Source of the DNA: Synanceia verrucosa
Taxonomy: Eukaryota > Chordata > Actinopteri > Perciformes > Synanceiidae
Assembly (NCBI GenBank): GCA_029721515.1
Contig: CM056559.1
Coordinates: 8,433,001 to 8,497,000 of the forward strand
Direction of reading: 5' to 3'
Length of the DNA stretch: 64,000 nucleotides
The position numbers and the translations under genes were made by a program. The notes under the pieces were generated by a model, which was not told the DNA's origin, ran no database searches, and worked only from the letters and a program-made list of their open reading frames with translations. Shown here one piece after another: positions 13,160-25,500 of the stretch (positions are counted from its first letter, which is position 1; each line of letters opens with the position of its first letter).

Positions 13160-14058
13160 GTGTGCGGTTTGCGTTCACACTGGATTTGCACCGTTTAGTG
13201 TTATGTGTTACAGCCCACGGTAGAGTCAAACATCTATCCCACACATGATTACGCTGGAGAAAAAACGCACACCCTCCTCGTCTTCTTTGTGTCGATCAAT
13301 TGTGTTTGAGGACCTCATATTGGTGCATTAGCTTTCTGCATTCCGACAGAGCAACCACAACAGAGGCATCCATCTTGGTTTTCCAACTTGTTTACTCGAA
13401 CACCATCAACTGGATGTGACATCATTCCCAGTTCGAATCCCGACTTCCGATACAACACAAACGCAGCATAACACATTCGGTAAGGTTGTTCAACCATTGG
13501 ACGGTAAATGTGTGGGCGGGGTAAAGCAGGACCCCAAAAGTCAAAGTAGGCCGACGTAATCAATGGAGACTTGGTGTGCTGTTCTCGTTATCCTTATAGC
13601 AATATGAGTTATACAGTTACAACTTTTTGCAGAAATGTTCAAGCATCAAGACCATTTGATGCAACATGAGTTTTATACAACATTGCGCTCATAATTTTGC
13701 AACGACAAACACAAAAACTGCTGCAGATCTACTGCACAGAAGACGAAACAGGTAGCATTCACGTGTGTCTCTGTCTCTCTGTGTGTTGTGTCACATGCTC
13801 AAAAAATACAGGAGCCCATCAAATCCAAAAAGGTAGATTTTTTGCAACTGGGACGGATCAAGGCCGGGCTGCTTTCACACCTGAAACAAACTGCACCAGG
13901 GTTCAGTAGGAACCACTCTGAGACCACCTCCTCAGCCGAGTCTCGGTACGCTTGTTTGGTCCACACCAGAGTTTGAGTGATTGTATTCACACGGTCCAAA
14001 AAGGTCCAACTTGAGTTCGTTTTAATCGAACTAAACAAGGCAGGTGTGACTACACCCT
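13077..14058. mobile_element. Non-autonomous DNA transposon-like element with terminal inverted repeats
   Basis: The left end reads AGGGCGTATTCACACC and the right end, read inward on the opposite strand, reads AGGGTGTAGTCACACC. These are inverted terminal repeats alike at 14 of 16 positions. Just inside both ends are related blocks rich in TTGGT, GGACC and TTCACAC (for example near 13104-13170 and 13860-14030), a style I recall from dispersed fish elements. The interior holds a 28-base T-run (13132-13159) and no recognisable transposase. A frame at 13315-13563 on the minus strand does not resemble any transposase I know. The superfamily is undetermined, because the flanks (CAC before, CAG after) do not give a convincing target-site duplication. 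Confidence 0.55.
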
Positions 14059-15428
14059 CAGGAAGTGCTGAGAGGTAAGACTGACTAAACTGCGGCAGCA
14101 GAGCTGTCATCCATGTCTCTCTTTCAGAGTTTGGCTCTGTAACCAAATGCTAGTGCTTTTTAACAGCTTGCTGAGTGACCCTTGACACAACCTTCAGTGT
14201 GAGTAGATGAGAATTAAAAGCTGTACATCTGAAGCTGTGAACAGTGAAGACGTTTTACATGGATCCACAGTTATTCAGAGGGGAATGCGACAAAGCTGAG
14301 AAACACAACAAGGAGGAAGTGTCTCATTATCAACTGTCCTCTGTCTCTTCCCTGAGGGTCAGAGTTCATGAGGACATGCTGAGGCAGCGCTGGGATTCAC
14401 AACGTCAATGTTCAGTTGGCGTCTACATAGGCTCTTAATGTTGGCGTATCAAACACGCATGAGCGAAAAAAGGACGCAAACAATCGAACAGAACACTCCT
14501 CAGCTAATAGGCAGAGCTGTGCTATGCCTCGAGTGGCCTTGGGAGTCTAGTTAAAGGCAGGAGGGGAAGGTTTGTATGTAAATGAGTCTATTTGCAGCAA
14601 AGGGCAGGGTCAGAGGGACCTTGTGCTGTTTAACATTACCAGCAGCACACACCACGAGTCAAGATGTCAATGCTCCACCACCCTCTAATCACCTGTAGGG
14701 AGACCATTAAATGACACGTATGTCTGTATGTGTGGTGGAAGAGGGAGGGATGCTCCACTCCATTCTCGACATCGCTGCTCGTTATGCATCTATATGTCTA
14801 TTTGTATTTATGTGTCTATTTCCATCTATATAAGTGTGAGCGTGTATGTTTATGTGTCCACATGCATATTAGCGTGTCTGTGTACTTGGTTATCATCAAC
14901 AAAGCGCAGCATTTAATGAGGGAGATGGGAGGGAAAATAAATATAGTGCCTTTGAAAATGATTTCATCTCATCTTTTTTATTGCCTCTCATTTCCATCCA
15001 TTTATTGTGTGGGGGAGAGAAGAGGCTATGGACGCACACAGAGAGGCAGAGAGAGAGAAAATTTGAATCATTACACCCCAGTGTCAACATTAGTTTGTCT
15101 CCCTTTATGCCTGTGTTCAGCTTTACTCGTTCATCTCACCACAGCTGTGCACCATGAGCTCTGTTGTTAACACCGGGACAACTGCAGTGAAACTATAATT
15201 CAGTTCACGGAAAATATGCGTCCCTCTCTTGTGTAAAAATATTGAGTTAATTGCAAAGCACTCACAAATGTTTAGCATATATATTCCTGCTGCATCTTTG
15301 CCCACCTTCTCCAAAGCAGCAACCTGCCTGTCTTCCTGTCGTTTCGTTAATTGGTTTGACATTTCCTGCCTCTGACCTAAAGAGAAACTGTCATTAGATG
15401 AGCCGGCCAATACGAGTACTGGAAGGTG

Positions 15429-15456
15429 GTGTGTGTGTGTATGTGTGTGTGTGTGT
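15429..15456. repeat. Interrupted (TG)n microsatellite
   Basis: TG array with one TA interruption. Confidence 0.9.
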
Positions 15457-16079
15457 TGGTCTTTGATTGCCAGTCTGAGGTCACACGCTTTCCACTTGCC
15501 AGATTGTTCTGATTTCCTCTCTCTCTTTTCACTTCAAGTAAACAGGGTGGTGAGGAACCATGCACCTCCTGTAGGTAAGAATGTGAGAGGCAGCGACAGA
15601 GTGTTTGCACAGAGAAACTTAGCCCTTGCGTCATCCATCGTGGAACATAATTTTTCCATCCTTCAGTGACCTTGTCCAATTAAAGGACCCATAGCTCGGC
15701 CAGTGAAATCCTTAATAATCATTCTCTGATTGCATGTGGAAGCACAACTGCACATTTTGTTTTCTGGGTGCATTTTATTCCTGAGAAACGAAGATCAAAC
15801 ATTTCTTTTTATACATAGCTATAAGGCGACTGCGTGGCTGCAGGAGTATTTCTCTTAATTAAAGTTGCTCTGTGTGTGAGGTTAGAGCCTACAACATTAG
15901 GACCATTACCCCAAGGAGCTGAGAATCAATTGAGTGGGAGAGGAGCATTCTTCTTTTTCTTTAACTCTATCGATTCTCATTTACCTCCACCCTTTCAGCC
16001 GCTGTCCACCGTCCACTATGATGAGGACAGGCATGCACGAAGCGACGGCAAAGAAATCTATGCAAGCACACACATCACA

Positions 16080-16081
<2 letters not shown>

Positions 16082-16128
<47 letters not shown>
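16082..16128. repeat. (TG)23 microsatellite
   Basis: Pure TG array. Confidence 0.96.
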
Positions 16129-16129
<1 letters not shown>

Positions 16130-16948
16130 TTTAGCAGAGAACCCATGTGTGTTATTTACTTTGAAAATCCTTACACGTCAGTTTCTTAGTCTGCCTCCAT
16201 CACCTCATTTTCCCTGCGACGCATCACCAGCTCCTATTCACCGGCTGTTCCCTCACATTGAACCCACTCACTGGCTGCAGCACAGCTGGAAGTGAGGAAA
16301 CGCTATGTGAAAGTATGTACCGTGTTTCGCCTCAAGCCGTTCTCTTGATCTATCCTGCACTCCAAGTTAACTCTTCCCCTCATGACTCCCCTACCAAGGC
16401 GCGTTGTATGTCTACGGTTTCTGCTTTCCTCTTTGCAATAAAAATGGGACTAAAATGACACTTTTCTACCTTTTTTCACCTCTTTTTATGCGTCAAACAC
16501 ACATCACACAGTCTCAGTAATGACACATTTTTTGTTACCTCCTCCACCCCCCCACTCTCTTTAACTCTCTTGTAGGTGTTGGTATAATATACTGTGGGGT
16601 GCAGCGATTAAGGGAGTGGGCTGGAGCCTGGGCCTTTGACTTGTCTCTTGGTATATTAAATGTGACGTGTTTTACAGCCGTCTGCTTTGTTCAACAAGAC
16701 CTCAATCTGTCTCAGGACAAAGACACTGTTACATGAACCCAGCCGGTCTGTGTGAAGGTTAACTAATGCAGCAGTTTTAAGTATACATGTCTCTGCATTC
16801 ATTTAGCTGTGGCGGCCGTCCATAGTGGCATTATTGCAAATGTGTCATTATTGTCAATGCGTCATCTCCCAACTATTAACAATACAACGAACAATCACTG
16901 GTAGCAGCCACCCACAATCTCTGTTTAATCTAAACTGTGTGCTAGGCG

Positions 16949-16952
<4 letters not shown>

Positions 16953-17004
<52 letters not shown>
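16953..17004. repeat. (TG)26 microsatellite
   Basis: Pure TG array, 825 bases from the previous one in the same phase. Confidence 0.96.
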
Positions 17005-17005
<1 letters not shown>

Positions 17006-20000
17006 ATTTGCACCTACAAGGTTATATGTGAGAGTCGTGCTTACATATATTAGCCCAGGTCCTGATCATGTATTCAACAGCGCCACTGCAATCCAGAGTC
17101 GTGGGACTTTTTACAGCACATTTTTCTTTGAGTTGGAGAATAATGGGCATTATTCAGGGCACGGTTATCAAATCTGACTTTTAAATTGTACACAACCGCA
17201 CATCACACGTTCAGTGACATCTCTTTTCCTCTGTATGCCCTTAAAAGCTTCCCGTTCTATTTTCTCCATTTGCCGTTTCTCCAGGGACAGACTCGTATGA
17301 AAGGTCCGCAGCCCAGGGACATGCTCGGTTAATAGCCCCCCTAAATGAAGCCATCCATAATGTTGCAAACCTTCCATACACTCACACACACATAGATGCA
17401 CTCACATACATTCTCCTCTGTTTGCCCCAGGACACAGTGGAAGCAGGGTCCATTGGGATGGGGGTGTAGAAAGGTAAATTTGAGTGGATGAAAGAGAAAA
17501 TGATTGAATGAGCGACCTTGGGGTGGTAACAGACACCAGCAGATTGAGTTTGATTAAAGGTTGGAGGAGTGAAAGACAAGCTTGGGTTAGTAGGAGGAGA
17601 AGAGTGGCAGAGGATGGACAGCAGGAACAGCGAAAGTCCTTCAAGAGGAGAAAGAGAGACGTTGGAGGAAGTGTAATGGAGGTACTTCTAGGGCAAAGAA
17701 CCTATTTTTAAGGTTTGCATGCATATTCATTTAGATTTGTTTCGAGCTGTCATTAAATCAAAATTTGCATCACAAATAAATCAAACAATCTAATGAGATG
17801 TAGCAAATACAGAAGATATTTTTGGAATTAGTTTCTCAGGAAACTTCGTCTGTGAGTCTAAATTTGTCTCGTTGGAAATTAACATCAGAGAGTTCTGTGG
17901 GCGTTGTCCCAGCATTGCAGCTGCGTTACGTCACCAGAGAGAAGTTCCTGGTCCTTCTCTGAATATTTCACACCGCCGTTCGCTCCTGGGCTCTCTCCGA
18001 GAGAAAGGGAACCATAATAAATTGTGCTCTGTACGTTGCCCTACTTCCCACTGCCCTCTCCCTCTTCTCTCCTTATATCTCTACTCCTGCCTCTCCAGTC
18101 TCACCCACACACTTTCTTTTTTTTTCCCAACCTCCATCCGTCCCTCGATTCCCTATCTCTTCTACCACCTTTTCCCTTCTTCCCATTCAGAGCAGTAATG
18201 GGTCTGAAAGATGTATGTGATGTAATCCAAACAGACTGCAGTTCTGTGTCAGGGATGCCGCTGCCCTTATCCACCTCCACCCACCTCCATCCTGCATTCA
18301 GCCACAAGGAGGCATCTCCTCTGTGCCGCTGTGTCTCTCTGGCTCTGCTGCGCTTGTGTTTCACCTTCTAATAGAATATGTCTCTTGTATCTGCTGGTCT
18401 TTCCCAGGCCAGGACCCTTTGATACCCCTCTGATATTTATGGAATTAGGCCAAAAATCAAAATGTAAAAATCAAAGTAGCAGTTTTTTTGTACACATAGA
18501 GCATATCTTAGATGAAAGTGTTGCTTTTAATATTGTTAGTGCAAACTTTACATTTCAAATGTACTAGAAATGAATGACACAACGATGCACTGCTGACCTT
18601 GTGAACTGTTGCAGCCCTCCAGGCTGCAGACAGGTGCTCAGCTGATCAAAGGCTGCATAAACGCAGTGAACTTTTATACCCGTATATATCAGCCTTCCCC
18701 CCTTTCCATCACTCTCTTACTAACTTTCTCTCCCTCTCAGAGGAGGAAGCAACCGAGTGTGTCTTGTCAAAGAGCGACAGCACTTTTATCTGTTCAAATA
18801 AAGACGGAGGGAGGGAGATGGTGTGGAAACAAAAATGTGTTTATGCTGAGATCACTAAAGAGAAAGAGAAACCAATAGAACGAGACCAGCTGAGAGATAG
18901 TGCAAAGAGAAGAGATGGGGAGAAAGAAAACAGATCATTTTAAAAGCCACATTTAAGTGAAATATGCAGTTAAATATTGACAGTGTTAGGTTACTTCTCT
19001 CCATCACTACACTCACCTCCACTGTTTTATCGCATCTCAGACAATTGAGTGATTGACATTTGACCTCCACCATGACGGCTTTTCCCTCCTCTTAATTCTC
19101 ATGGCTTTCTTTGTCAACATCAACCAGTTCCTCTCCCCTCTGAAAATGTTGATACTTGTGACTTTTGAGCGAGATTGAAAGGTGAGCACCCTCCCTCTCT
19201 CTGTTGTGTGCTCCACATCAAAACACTTTCCTGCATTTGTTCTCTGAAGCAGAGCTATAATTATCCTCTGAAGCATGTCCATTAATTAGTCTGCCAACAA
19301 GACTACATCCAACCTTACATCATGTGAAATGTTATCTGTCAGCATTTGGTGAAAGCTATTTCACATGATACGTCTGTTTTTGCCATTGAGTATAAACTCG
19401 TCGTGTCAGTGCTTGCATCTGCTGTTAGCTGTGTGACTCACAATGGAGCCTAAATATTTAGGCCATGCTCTGTGAGTATGGGGCAATAATGTCCATTATT
19501 CTAAATCTGTTGCAGGCCATAAAAGCGTAATTATGCCTCAGTAATCTAGTGGCTTATTGTCATGGTGCAAAGGTCTTAGATAAGCATAGACACAATGCAT
19601 GGACTGTAATACAGGGCATGAACTAACAGGCTCAACAATGAATAATAGCACATGCATATTCTATAAGCTTATTCATTAGCACCATGGGACAGAAGAAAAA
19701 GTTGCCTCAGATAGTGTTTTTTTTATACACACGTCACATGCACCACAAAAAGACACCCTCGCTCCTAAAATTAGAACAAAAGCTTCCACCAGAGCCGTGT
19801 GGCAACACATCTGCACAGATTTGGGTCAAGTGCTGAATGGTGGCCGCATGGCTCTGGAGTTGAGTTGCAGCTTTTTAACAGATTGGATTTATTCTCTCAT
19901 CTGCTCATGGACGGGCACTTACTGCAGTTCACATGATGCTTCGAGTGAGTGGATTAAGCAGCAGAGTCAAACATTAGACTACACCTTTCAGGGAAGCTTC

Positions 20001-20052
20001 TGAACAGTTGCCAAGCTGGCATCAGCTTCTGGCTGGCAAAAAATTGACATGG

Positions 20053-20067
20053 TGGTATGTCATGTTT
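20053..20067 (+). repeat. Target-site duplication, left copy (LINE 3' side)
   Basis: The 15-base sequence TGGTATGTCATGTTT directly precedes the T-rich tail of the minus-strand LINE. It is repeated without mismatch at the other end of the element, so it marks the genomic site copied during insertion. Confidence 0.88.
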
Positions 20068-21559
20068 TTGTTTTTGTTTTTTTTAGGAACAAATGTGTTT
20101 ATTAATGCTTCAAACTATATATACTTAAACACACGTACATCATTTCTGTACTACAAGCTTTAAATACTTTTGTTCCATATCAGAGTAAAAAAATAAATAA
20201 CTAAATAACTAAATAGATAATAATATTTATAATTATATCTAAATAAGGTTATGTAGAGTTATGGTGACTGAAAACATAACAAAAACACTCTATATTTCAA
20301 GAGATCTGTAGGTACCTATACAATGCTGATAGGTGTCCTGTAATGTTGATCCAAAATAAGTAATTAGTGGGTTCCACCTCCTCCTGAATAAGGCCATGTT
20401 AAGGTTGAGCACTACCATTATTTTTTCCATTGTGTACACCCTGATAAGTCGCTCTTTCCATTGGTCTGTGGTAGGAGGCAGTGGCTTACAGCTGGACATA
20501 GTTATCATCTTCTTTGCCACCATTATCAGGATTTTGAGTAGATACATTTTTTCTTTGCATAAAATGTCATAGGGAAGCACTCCAAGAAGAAAGATCAGCC
20601 AGTCGTTATTTATGCTAATTTGTAAAATGTTAGAAAGTTCCGCCCGGATCCCTTCCCAGTACATCTTCAGTTTAGGACAATCCCAGAAAATGTGTGTGTG
20701 ATCTCCAAGTTGTCCACATTGTCTCCAGATGAGATTTGTCTTTATTTTGTCATATTTGGAAATGATAAGTGGAGTTTTGAAAAAGCGGGGATTCACTTTC
20801 CATATGAATTCTTTCCATGTGGGGCTGCTAGTCAATTTATGTCCATTTTCACACACTTGTTCCCAGATTTGAGCTTCAATCACAACATTCATTTCCACTT
20901 CCCAGTTTTCCTTTACTCCAAGAGAGCTCCCCGTTACAGTTGTCTGTAGTAATTTACATAGATGGGATACAGTTTTTGTTTTTTTGTTTTTTTTAACCAT
21001 CCCCTGTCTTTATGATCTTGATGAAAAAAATTCTAAATCAAAGGCTGTAATGCAAGAGTCATTCTCTATGTGAAGTCAGATAGCTTCTCAACTGCAAAAA
21101 CCTGTAGAAATCTGTGGATATCAAGCCAATTTTTCCTGTAAATGATTAAATGATTTCAGGTTTTGACCATCAAGTAAGTCATCAATACAAATAAGGTCCT
21201 TATTTTCCCATTCTTTAAATCTTGAATCATAATATCTAGGTTTGAAATCTATTATCTCAGAAATTTTCATTGCCCTAGATATAGACTGAGGTGCATTTAT
21301 TTTTTTTTCTTACAGAATTTAAAACCATATGTGTGCACTTCATCCAGATATTTGAAATTTTATTCTTTCTCCATGTCTCATTTGAGCAGAATGGTAATAC
21401 TTGTAGTGAGATTCCAGGGCCCTAAAGTTAGCTATGTTGTGTCTTTATTTTGTTTTAACCATTCTACTGCCCCGTATAATTGTGCAGCCCAGTAATATAA
21501 TTTCAAATTTGGTACATTTAGACCACCGTGTGCTTTACTGCTGGTCAAATGTGTAAATT
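20068..21559 (-). mobile_element. 5'-truncated L1-clade LINE retrotransposon with target-site duplication
   Basis: This is the 3' part of a non-LTR retrotransposon read on the minus strand. Its 5' end at about 21559 already lies inside ORF2: the frame gives GGLNVPNLKLYYWAAQL, the segment after the reverse-transcriptase domain in L1-type ORF2 proteins. The coding sequence then carries several stops and frame changes before an open stretch at 20290-21000 with a zinc-knuckle-like motif. After that comes a short AT-rich 3' untranslated region ending in a T-rich run at 20068-20084, which is the A-rich tail on the minus strand. The copy is flanked by identical 15-bp direct repeats at 20053-20067 and 21560-21574. 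Truncation at the 5' end, an A-rich tail and a 15-bp duplication are the hallmarks of target-primed reverse transcription. It is dead: no reverse-transcriptase catalytic core or endonuclease remains. L1/Tx1-like clade membership is inferred from the motifs. Confidence 0.88.
20290..21000 (-). pseudogene. C-terminal fragment of LINE ORF2 protein (L1 type)
   Basis: This is a 236-codon open stretch within the truncated LINE. At residues 92-108 it reads WRQCGQLGDHTHIFWDC, followed by PKLKMYW. This is the cysteine/histidine motif found near the C-terminus of fish L1-type ORF2 proteins, with C95, H101, H103 and C108 as likely metal-binding positions. Downstream residues such as WLIFLLGVLP, and a basic segment near RRRWNPL, also fit that region. 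The first ATG is not a real start: the homologous frame continues upstream through stop codons to 21559. An ORF2 protein is normally above 1000 residues with endonuclease and reverse-transcriptase domains, all missing here. No expression or function is expected. The open length suggests a moderately old rather than ancient insertion. Confidence 0.85.
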
Positions 21560-21574
21560 TGGTATGTCATGTTT
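21560..21574 (+). repeat. Target-site duplication, right copy (LINE 5' truncation side)
   Basis: This is the second copy of the 15-base sequence TGGTATGTCATGTTT, immediately after the truncated 5' end of the LINE. The pair fixes the element length at about 1.49 kb. Confidence 0.88.
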
Positions 21575-22345
21575 AATTTTTTTTGCTTGAAAATAACAGT
21601 GGTCTTGTGTATCTGTGTACCTCAAATTTATATTTAAAAACATTTCATTTTCATTGACTATTGCAAATTTAAATGATAATTAACTTCAGCTAAAAATACA
21701 GATACACTAGCACTTGTGCATTGCACAATAATGCTTCATGTAACCCTCTTTCTCATCCACGTCTTCTGTCAAATTGAAGCTGTTTGTGATGTGGAGATGC
21801 AGCAAATGAGGTGAAGTCTTCTGTGAGTGCAGTAAACAGCATTGAAAGGTTTTCAGAATAGCCTGTTTACTGCATTCATATTCCTAAGTGTTCATTGAGC
21901 CCCTGCTCTAGTGCACTATCGCTCACAGTTTGTGCCTTTCCTCTCCTGTTTATCCAGGTTTCTTTTGTGATGAAGTGTAAAGGTTTGGCTGTATCAGAAC
22001 CAATACAGTCTTCACCAGTATTATCTTATGGGTTATTCTATGATGGCCATAGGTAATCATTTAACTCAGAGTCAGTTGTTTCATCATGTCAGAACGAGGA
22101 GAATCAGTGTGACAGCAGCACTCTGATTCACCTTGGCAGACAAGAGCAAAGCCTTTTTATTTTTAAACTTAGGACAAGTGGTTGTCAGCAGCGGAAACCA
22201 GACCACACAAAAACAGTTCCCTGGCAACAAAGTGACACCTTTTCTTGTTCTTTCCTTTTTATTTCTCAGAAATAGACCAGTGCAATGAGTATATTATAAT
22301 ATATACTCCAGAGTACAATACACCTAGATTCACATATTAAGCTTC
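21575..22345. other. No gene recognised
   Basis: Unique-looking sequence between the L1-type insertion and the second LINE tail. No upstream coding part of the second LINE is visible. Confidence 0.55.
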
Positions 22346-22531
22346 ACTTGCTTTTATTTGATTTGTATTATAATATAATATTTATTTTTAACCTCTTTTA
22401 ACTTTTTACCTGTTTCTTGTGTCTTATGTGGTTGTTGTAAAGCATCTTTGAGTTTTCATGAAAAGCACTATATGAAACTGATGCATCATCATTATTATTA
22501 TTATTATTATTGTTATTGTTATTATTAGTAG
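22346..22531 (+). mobile_element. 3' tail of a LINE (L2/CR1-like) ending in (ATT)n
   Basis: The segment has the sequence TTGTAAAGCATCTTTGAG, then AAAAGCACTATATGAAA and an (ATT)n-rich run. This matches the recalled 3' end of fish LINEs of the L2/CR1 type, in which a GTAAAGCG.CTTTGAG motif and AAAAGCGCTATATAAA precede a trinucleotide tail. No coding part of the element is recognisable upstream, so only the extreme 3' end was inserted or has survived. The 5' limit is approximate. Confidence 0.65.
22491..22527. repeat. (ATT)n tail of LINE fragment
   Basis: Trinucleotide ATT run with two GTT variants; forms the 3' tail of the LINE remnant at 22346. Confidence 0.9.
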
Positions 22532-25500
22532 TATCATATTTGGGATTTGTTAGTTTTAGGTCATTATTTGTCATTCCATCCTAGATTTGTTCATCCCATT
22601 CACATTCATAACTGAATTCTAGTCTGACCTTTAAACTTGCCACAGGCAACAAATCCCATTTAAGCAGCTGTCTGCTTTAATTAACAGAAATGTTCATTTA
22701 ATAAAAAGAAATGTTCATCTCCAAAATGCACTGACACTCACACACATACAGTCCAGCATTCACACCTAGACCTAGATGTTAAATAAAATATAGGCTGCAT
22801 AGCCCCTAAACGTCACACACTCACAGCCCCACCGATGGCCTCTCTAACTTCTTTCTGGCAGGACATCAAGTCTGTGATAAACACTAATGCTATCGCCTCT
22901 CAGTAATAGATAAATCAATGCTACACTCTGCCAATCAGAATGCTGCTCCAGCCCAAACTGATAAAGCAAGCGCTCATCTCCGCAGTAACGATCGGCCCGC
23001 CTTTGCACTGACAGAACTGATATAATGTTGTTATAATGTTGACGCTGTGTATATTGATTCCCTGTGTATCGCAGGCAAGGGAGAAGTAGGGGAGGAGAAG
23101 AAAAGTAAGGGGAAAGAAGAGGGAGTGGGGAAGGATTTCATTTCACATTGTGTTGTTCTTCTCCCACCCCTGTGACATTGCAATAAGAAGCTACACCCAT
23201 TCTAGAGTTCAGATATAGTCTTGATGCTGTAGCGCAATTCTTGTTCATCTTTTTCAGCAGGTGGAAATACACCAGGAGGATACATATGAAGAAAAACTAC
23301 CCTTATCAAACTGATGAGTTGTTTTTATTTTTGCTTTCCAGCAGCACAAAGCAGAAGCTTTTGAACTTCTATCGATATTCAGCATTTCATCATTAACTGA
23401 GCTATTTAATCACTACACCACGCTACAGCACTTTACAAACGAAAAATATGAGTATTATGTATCTTATTATGTGCCAGCGGCAGTTGAACAGGTCAAATTT
23501 TGTCTGCGTCCAGTGTGTGTGGTGAATTACTGGGAAAGTGCTCTCAGATGGGCTGCAGTGGCTGTGAGCTGCAATATAGTATTCTGGGAAACCACTCCTC
23601 GTCTACTTTGTGATATTGAATCCAGCTTATACGATGCAGTTTCATCTCTGTCTTCTATTACCCTCTGCACCCTCTCTGTGTGCTGGAAAAACTTCTGAAA
23701 TTCAGCCCAACAAGATACTTTTATTTGTATTTTTATTTGTATTTCAGCATCAGCTAGACCCAAGGTTTGTAGCTTTAGTTTTCAGGCATATGTCATTTCT
23801 AGACAATTTGTGGATTGTTTTCACTTCAGTCTGCAGTCAGAAATGTATTGATTGCAGCAAAATGTCCTTGGAATTACCTCTCGTGCTTTTTCACAGTTGA
23901 GTGTAGATAAATCTAACTCGCCCGCCTCTCATATGAATGGCAGCTGGTTATCCTGCTTAATTCTGAGCCAAAATACGCATGGTTTGCCAAAATTAATCAG
24001 CGACAAGTACACAGATGCACTCAGTAACCCTTTGCTTTCTCCCACGTTGCTAACACGTGTGATTGACTGGAAAACAATTTTGCTTTCAATGGGATGACTT
24101 ATTTTTCTTTTCTCTGTTCATGAGGAGTTTACAGTTTGTGGCACACATCCCCTACAGGGCAATAGAAACAAGAACTAAACCTTAATGAAAGAAAGATTTC
24201 TTGTTTATAATTAAAATGTTGTTGCAAATGTTTAAATGTGATTGGTATCAGGTATATATTTATTATGGTTACATCTGATCAGTGCTCTAGTCTTTATGTG
24301 CATGACTTTTAGAACTTTAGATGAAAAAGTGAGTTTCTTTTATGTGTTTTTTTCAGAAGTTACTCATCATTCTGCACAGCAGCTATGAATAGTAGCATGT
24401 TTTCACTCCGCCTGCCTGTTCCTCTTCTATTCCAAGCCCAACTCTGCATCGACAGAGACAAACTTTACTATTGATCTGCTGAACGCCGCCCCTCCTCTCA
24501 TATCCCACAGGAAAATTAAAGCAGGATAGAAAAGCTTATTTTTTCCCTGTTTCTCTGCCTGGTCCTGCACTGCTGCACCAGTCAGCCCTGCAGTAATTCA
24601 GAACTTTTGACACATGCACCGTTGTTATGCTATTGTCTTCCTCTTGTGTGTTAGCAGCTCTAATGTGTGTGGGGCGTGAGTCTTTTACAACATGTTCAGG
24701 CTCACACCACAGGGCCTCAAACCTAGACAACATCTCTAACGACGCAAGGAGAGAGAAAGATGGAGGGCGAGATGCCACTGAACTATCAGCGCAGAGTAAA
24801 CCCATTTGTCTTCCTTTTCCCATATTTGCAACACCCCCTACAGCCTATAAAGCAGACCACACACAAACATAGCCATGCACGCTAACTGCCATTATATCTT
24901 CAGCTCAGGTTTCTAGACACACACCATTCTCCCCAAGCTATTCTTCAATTACCAAACCAACAGGGCTGGAAAGTGGAGACAGGTACACAATATGTGGACC
25001 ATGTGTAGCCATACCTATTTGTAATTTTGCAAGAGCTGTGATTGGTAATTCTTCTTGGCAAATGAAACCATGTCATTTACTTTCAAATACACCTGAGCGA
25101 TAGAGTTGAAATCATTGTACGGCAATGGGAGTTGTTTTTTTTCATTTATTTTTTGTACAGATTAAACAAACCAACATTTGTTAATTAGTGAGTATGTGAG
25201 CCACTGAACATAGTGTCTGTTGCTCTGTTCTTTGTCAGTTTGGTAAACAGAGCTGTTTTCAGGTCTTTTCTGTACTGACATGCTGGCACGGCAAATAAGA
25301 CGCATATTTACCAAATCCATTTGCTAACAGGTAGTGAGCTGCATTACCTGTAGAGCAGTCAAGAAGCACATTTCCTCAAATTTATGCCAGTCCTTTAATT
25401 TTTTCCCCAGACTGGTATTTTTCTACCAGTAATAGGCATATGTGTGACATTTCAAATGTAATAAACTGCAATGAACCATGTTGCTTTATATCAGACAAAT

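Larger units (their letters stand above)
14059..20052. other. No gene recognised; microsatellites
   Basis: Holds three TG arrays. The frames at 14730-15170, 15834-16295 and 17872-18371 are compositional: CT-rich or TG-rich DNA read as Ser/Leu/Pro or Cys/Val. No domain is recognisable. Confidence 0.55.

Noticed and set aside
13425..13442. tRNA B-box-like sequence CCAGTTCGAATCCCGA
   Set aside because: No A box at the right distance, no cloverleaf fold that I can draw, and it sits inside a TIR element, so neither a tRNA gene nor a SINE is supported.
15834..16295. 153-codon frame on the plus strand
   Set aside because: Its middle is a Cys-Val run from a TG array; the remainder has no domain similarity.
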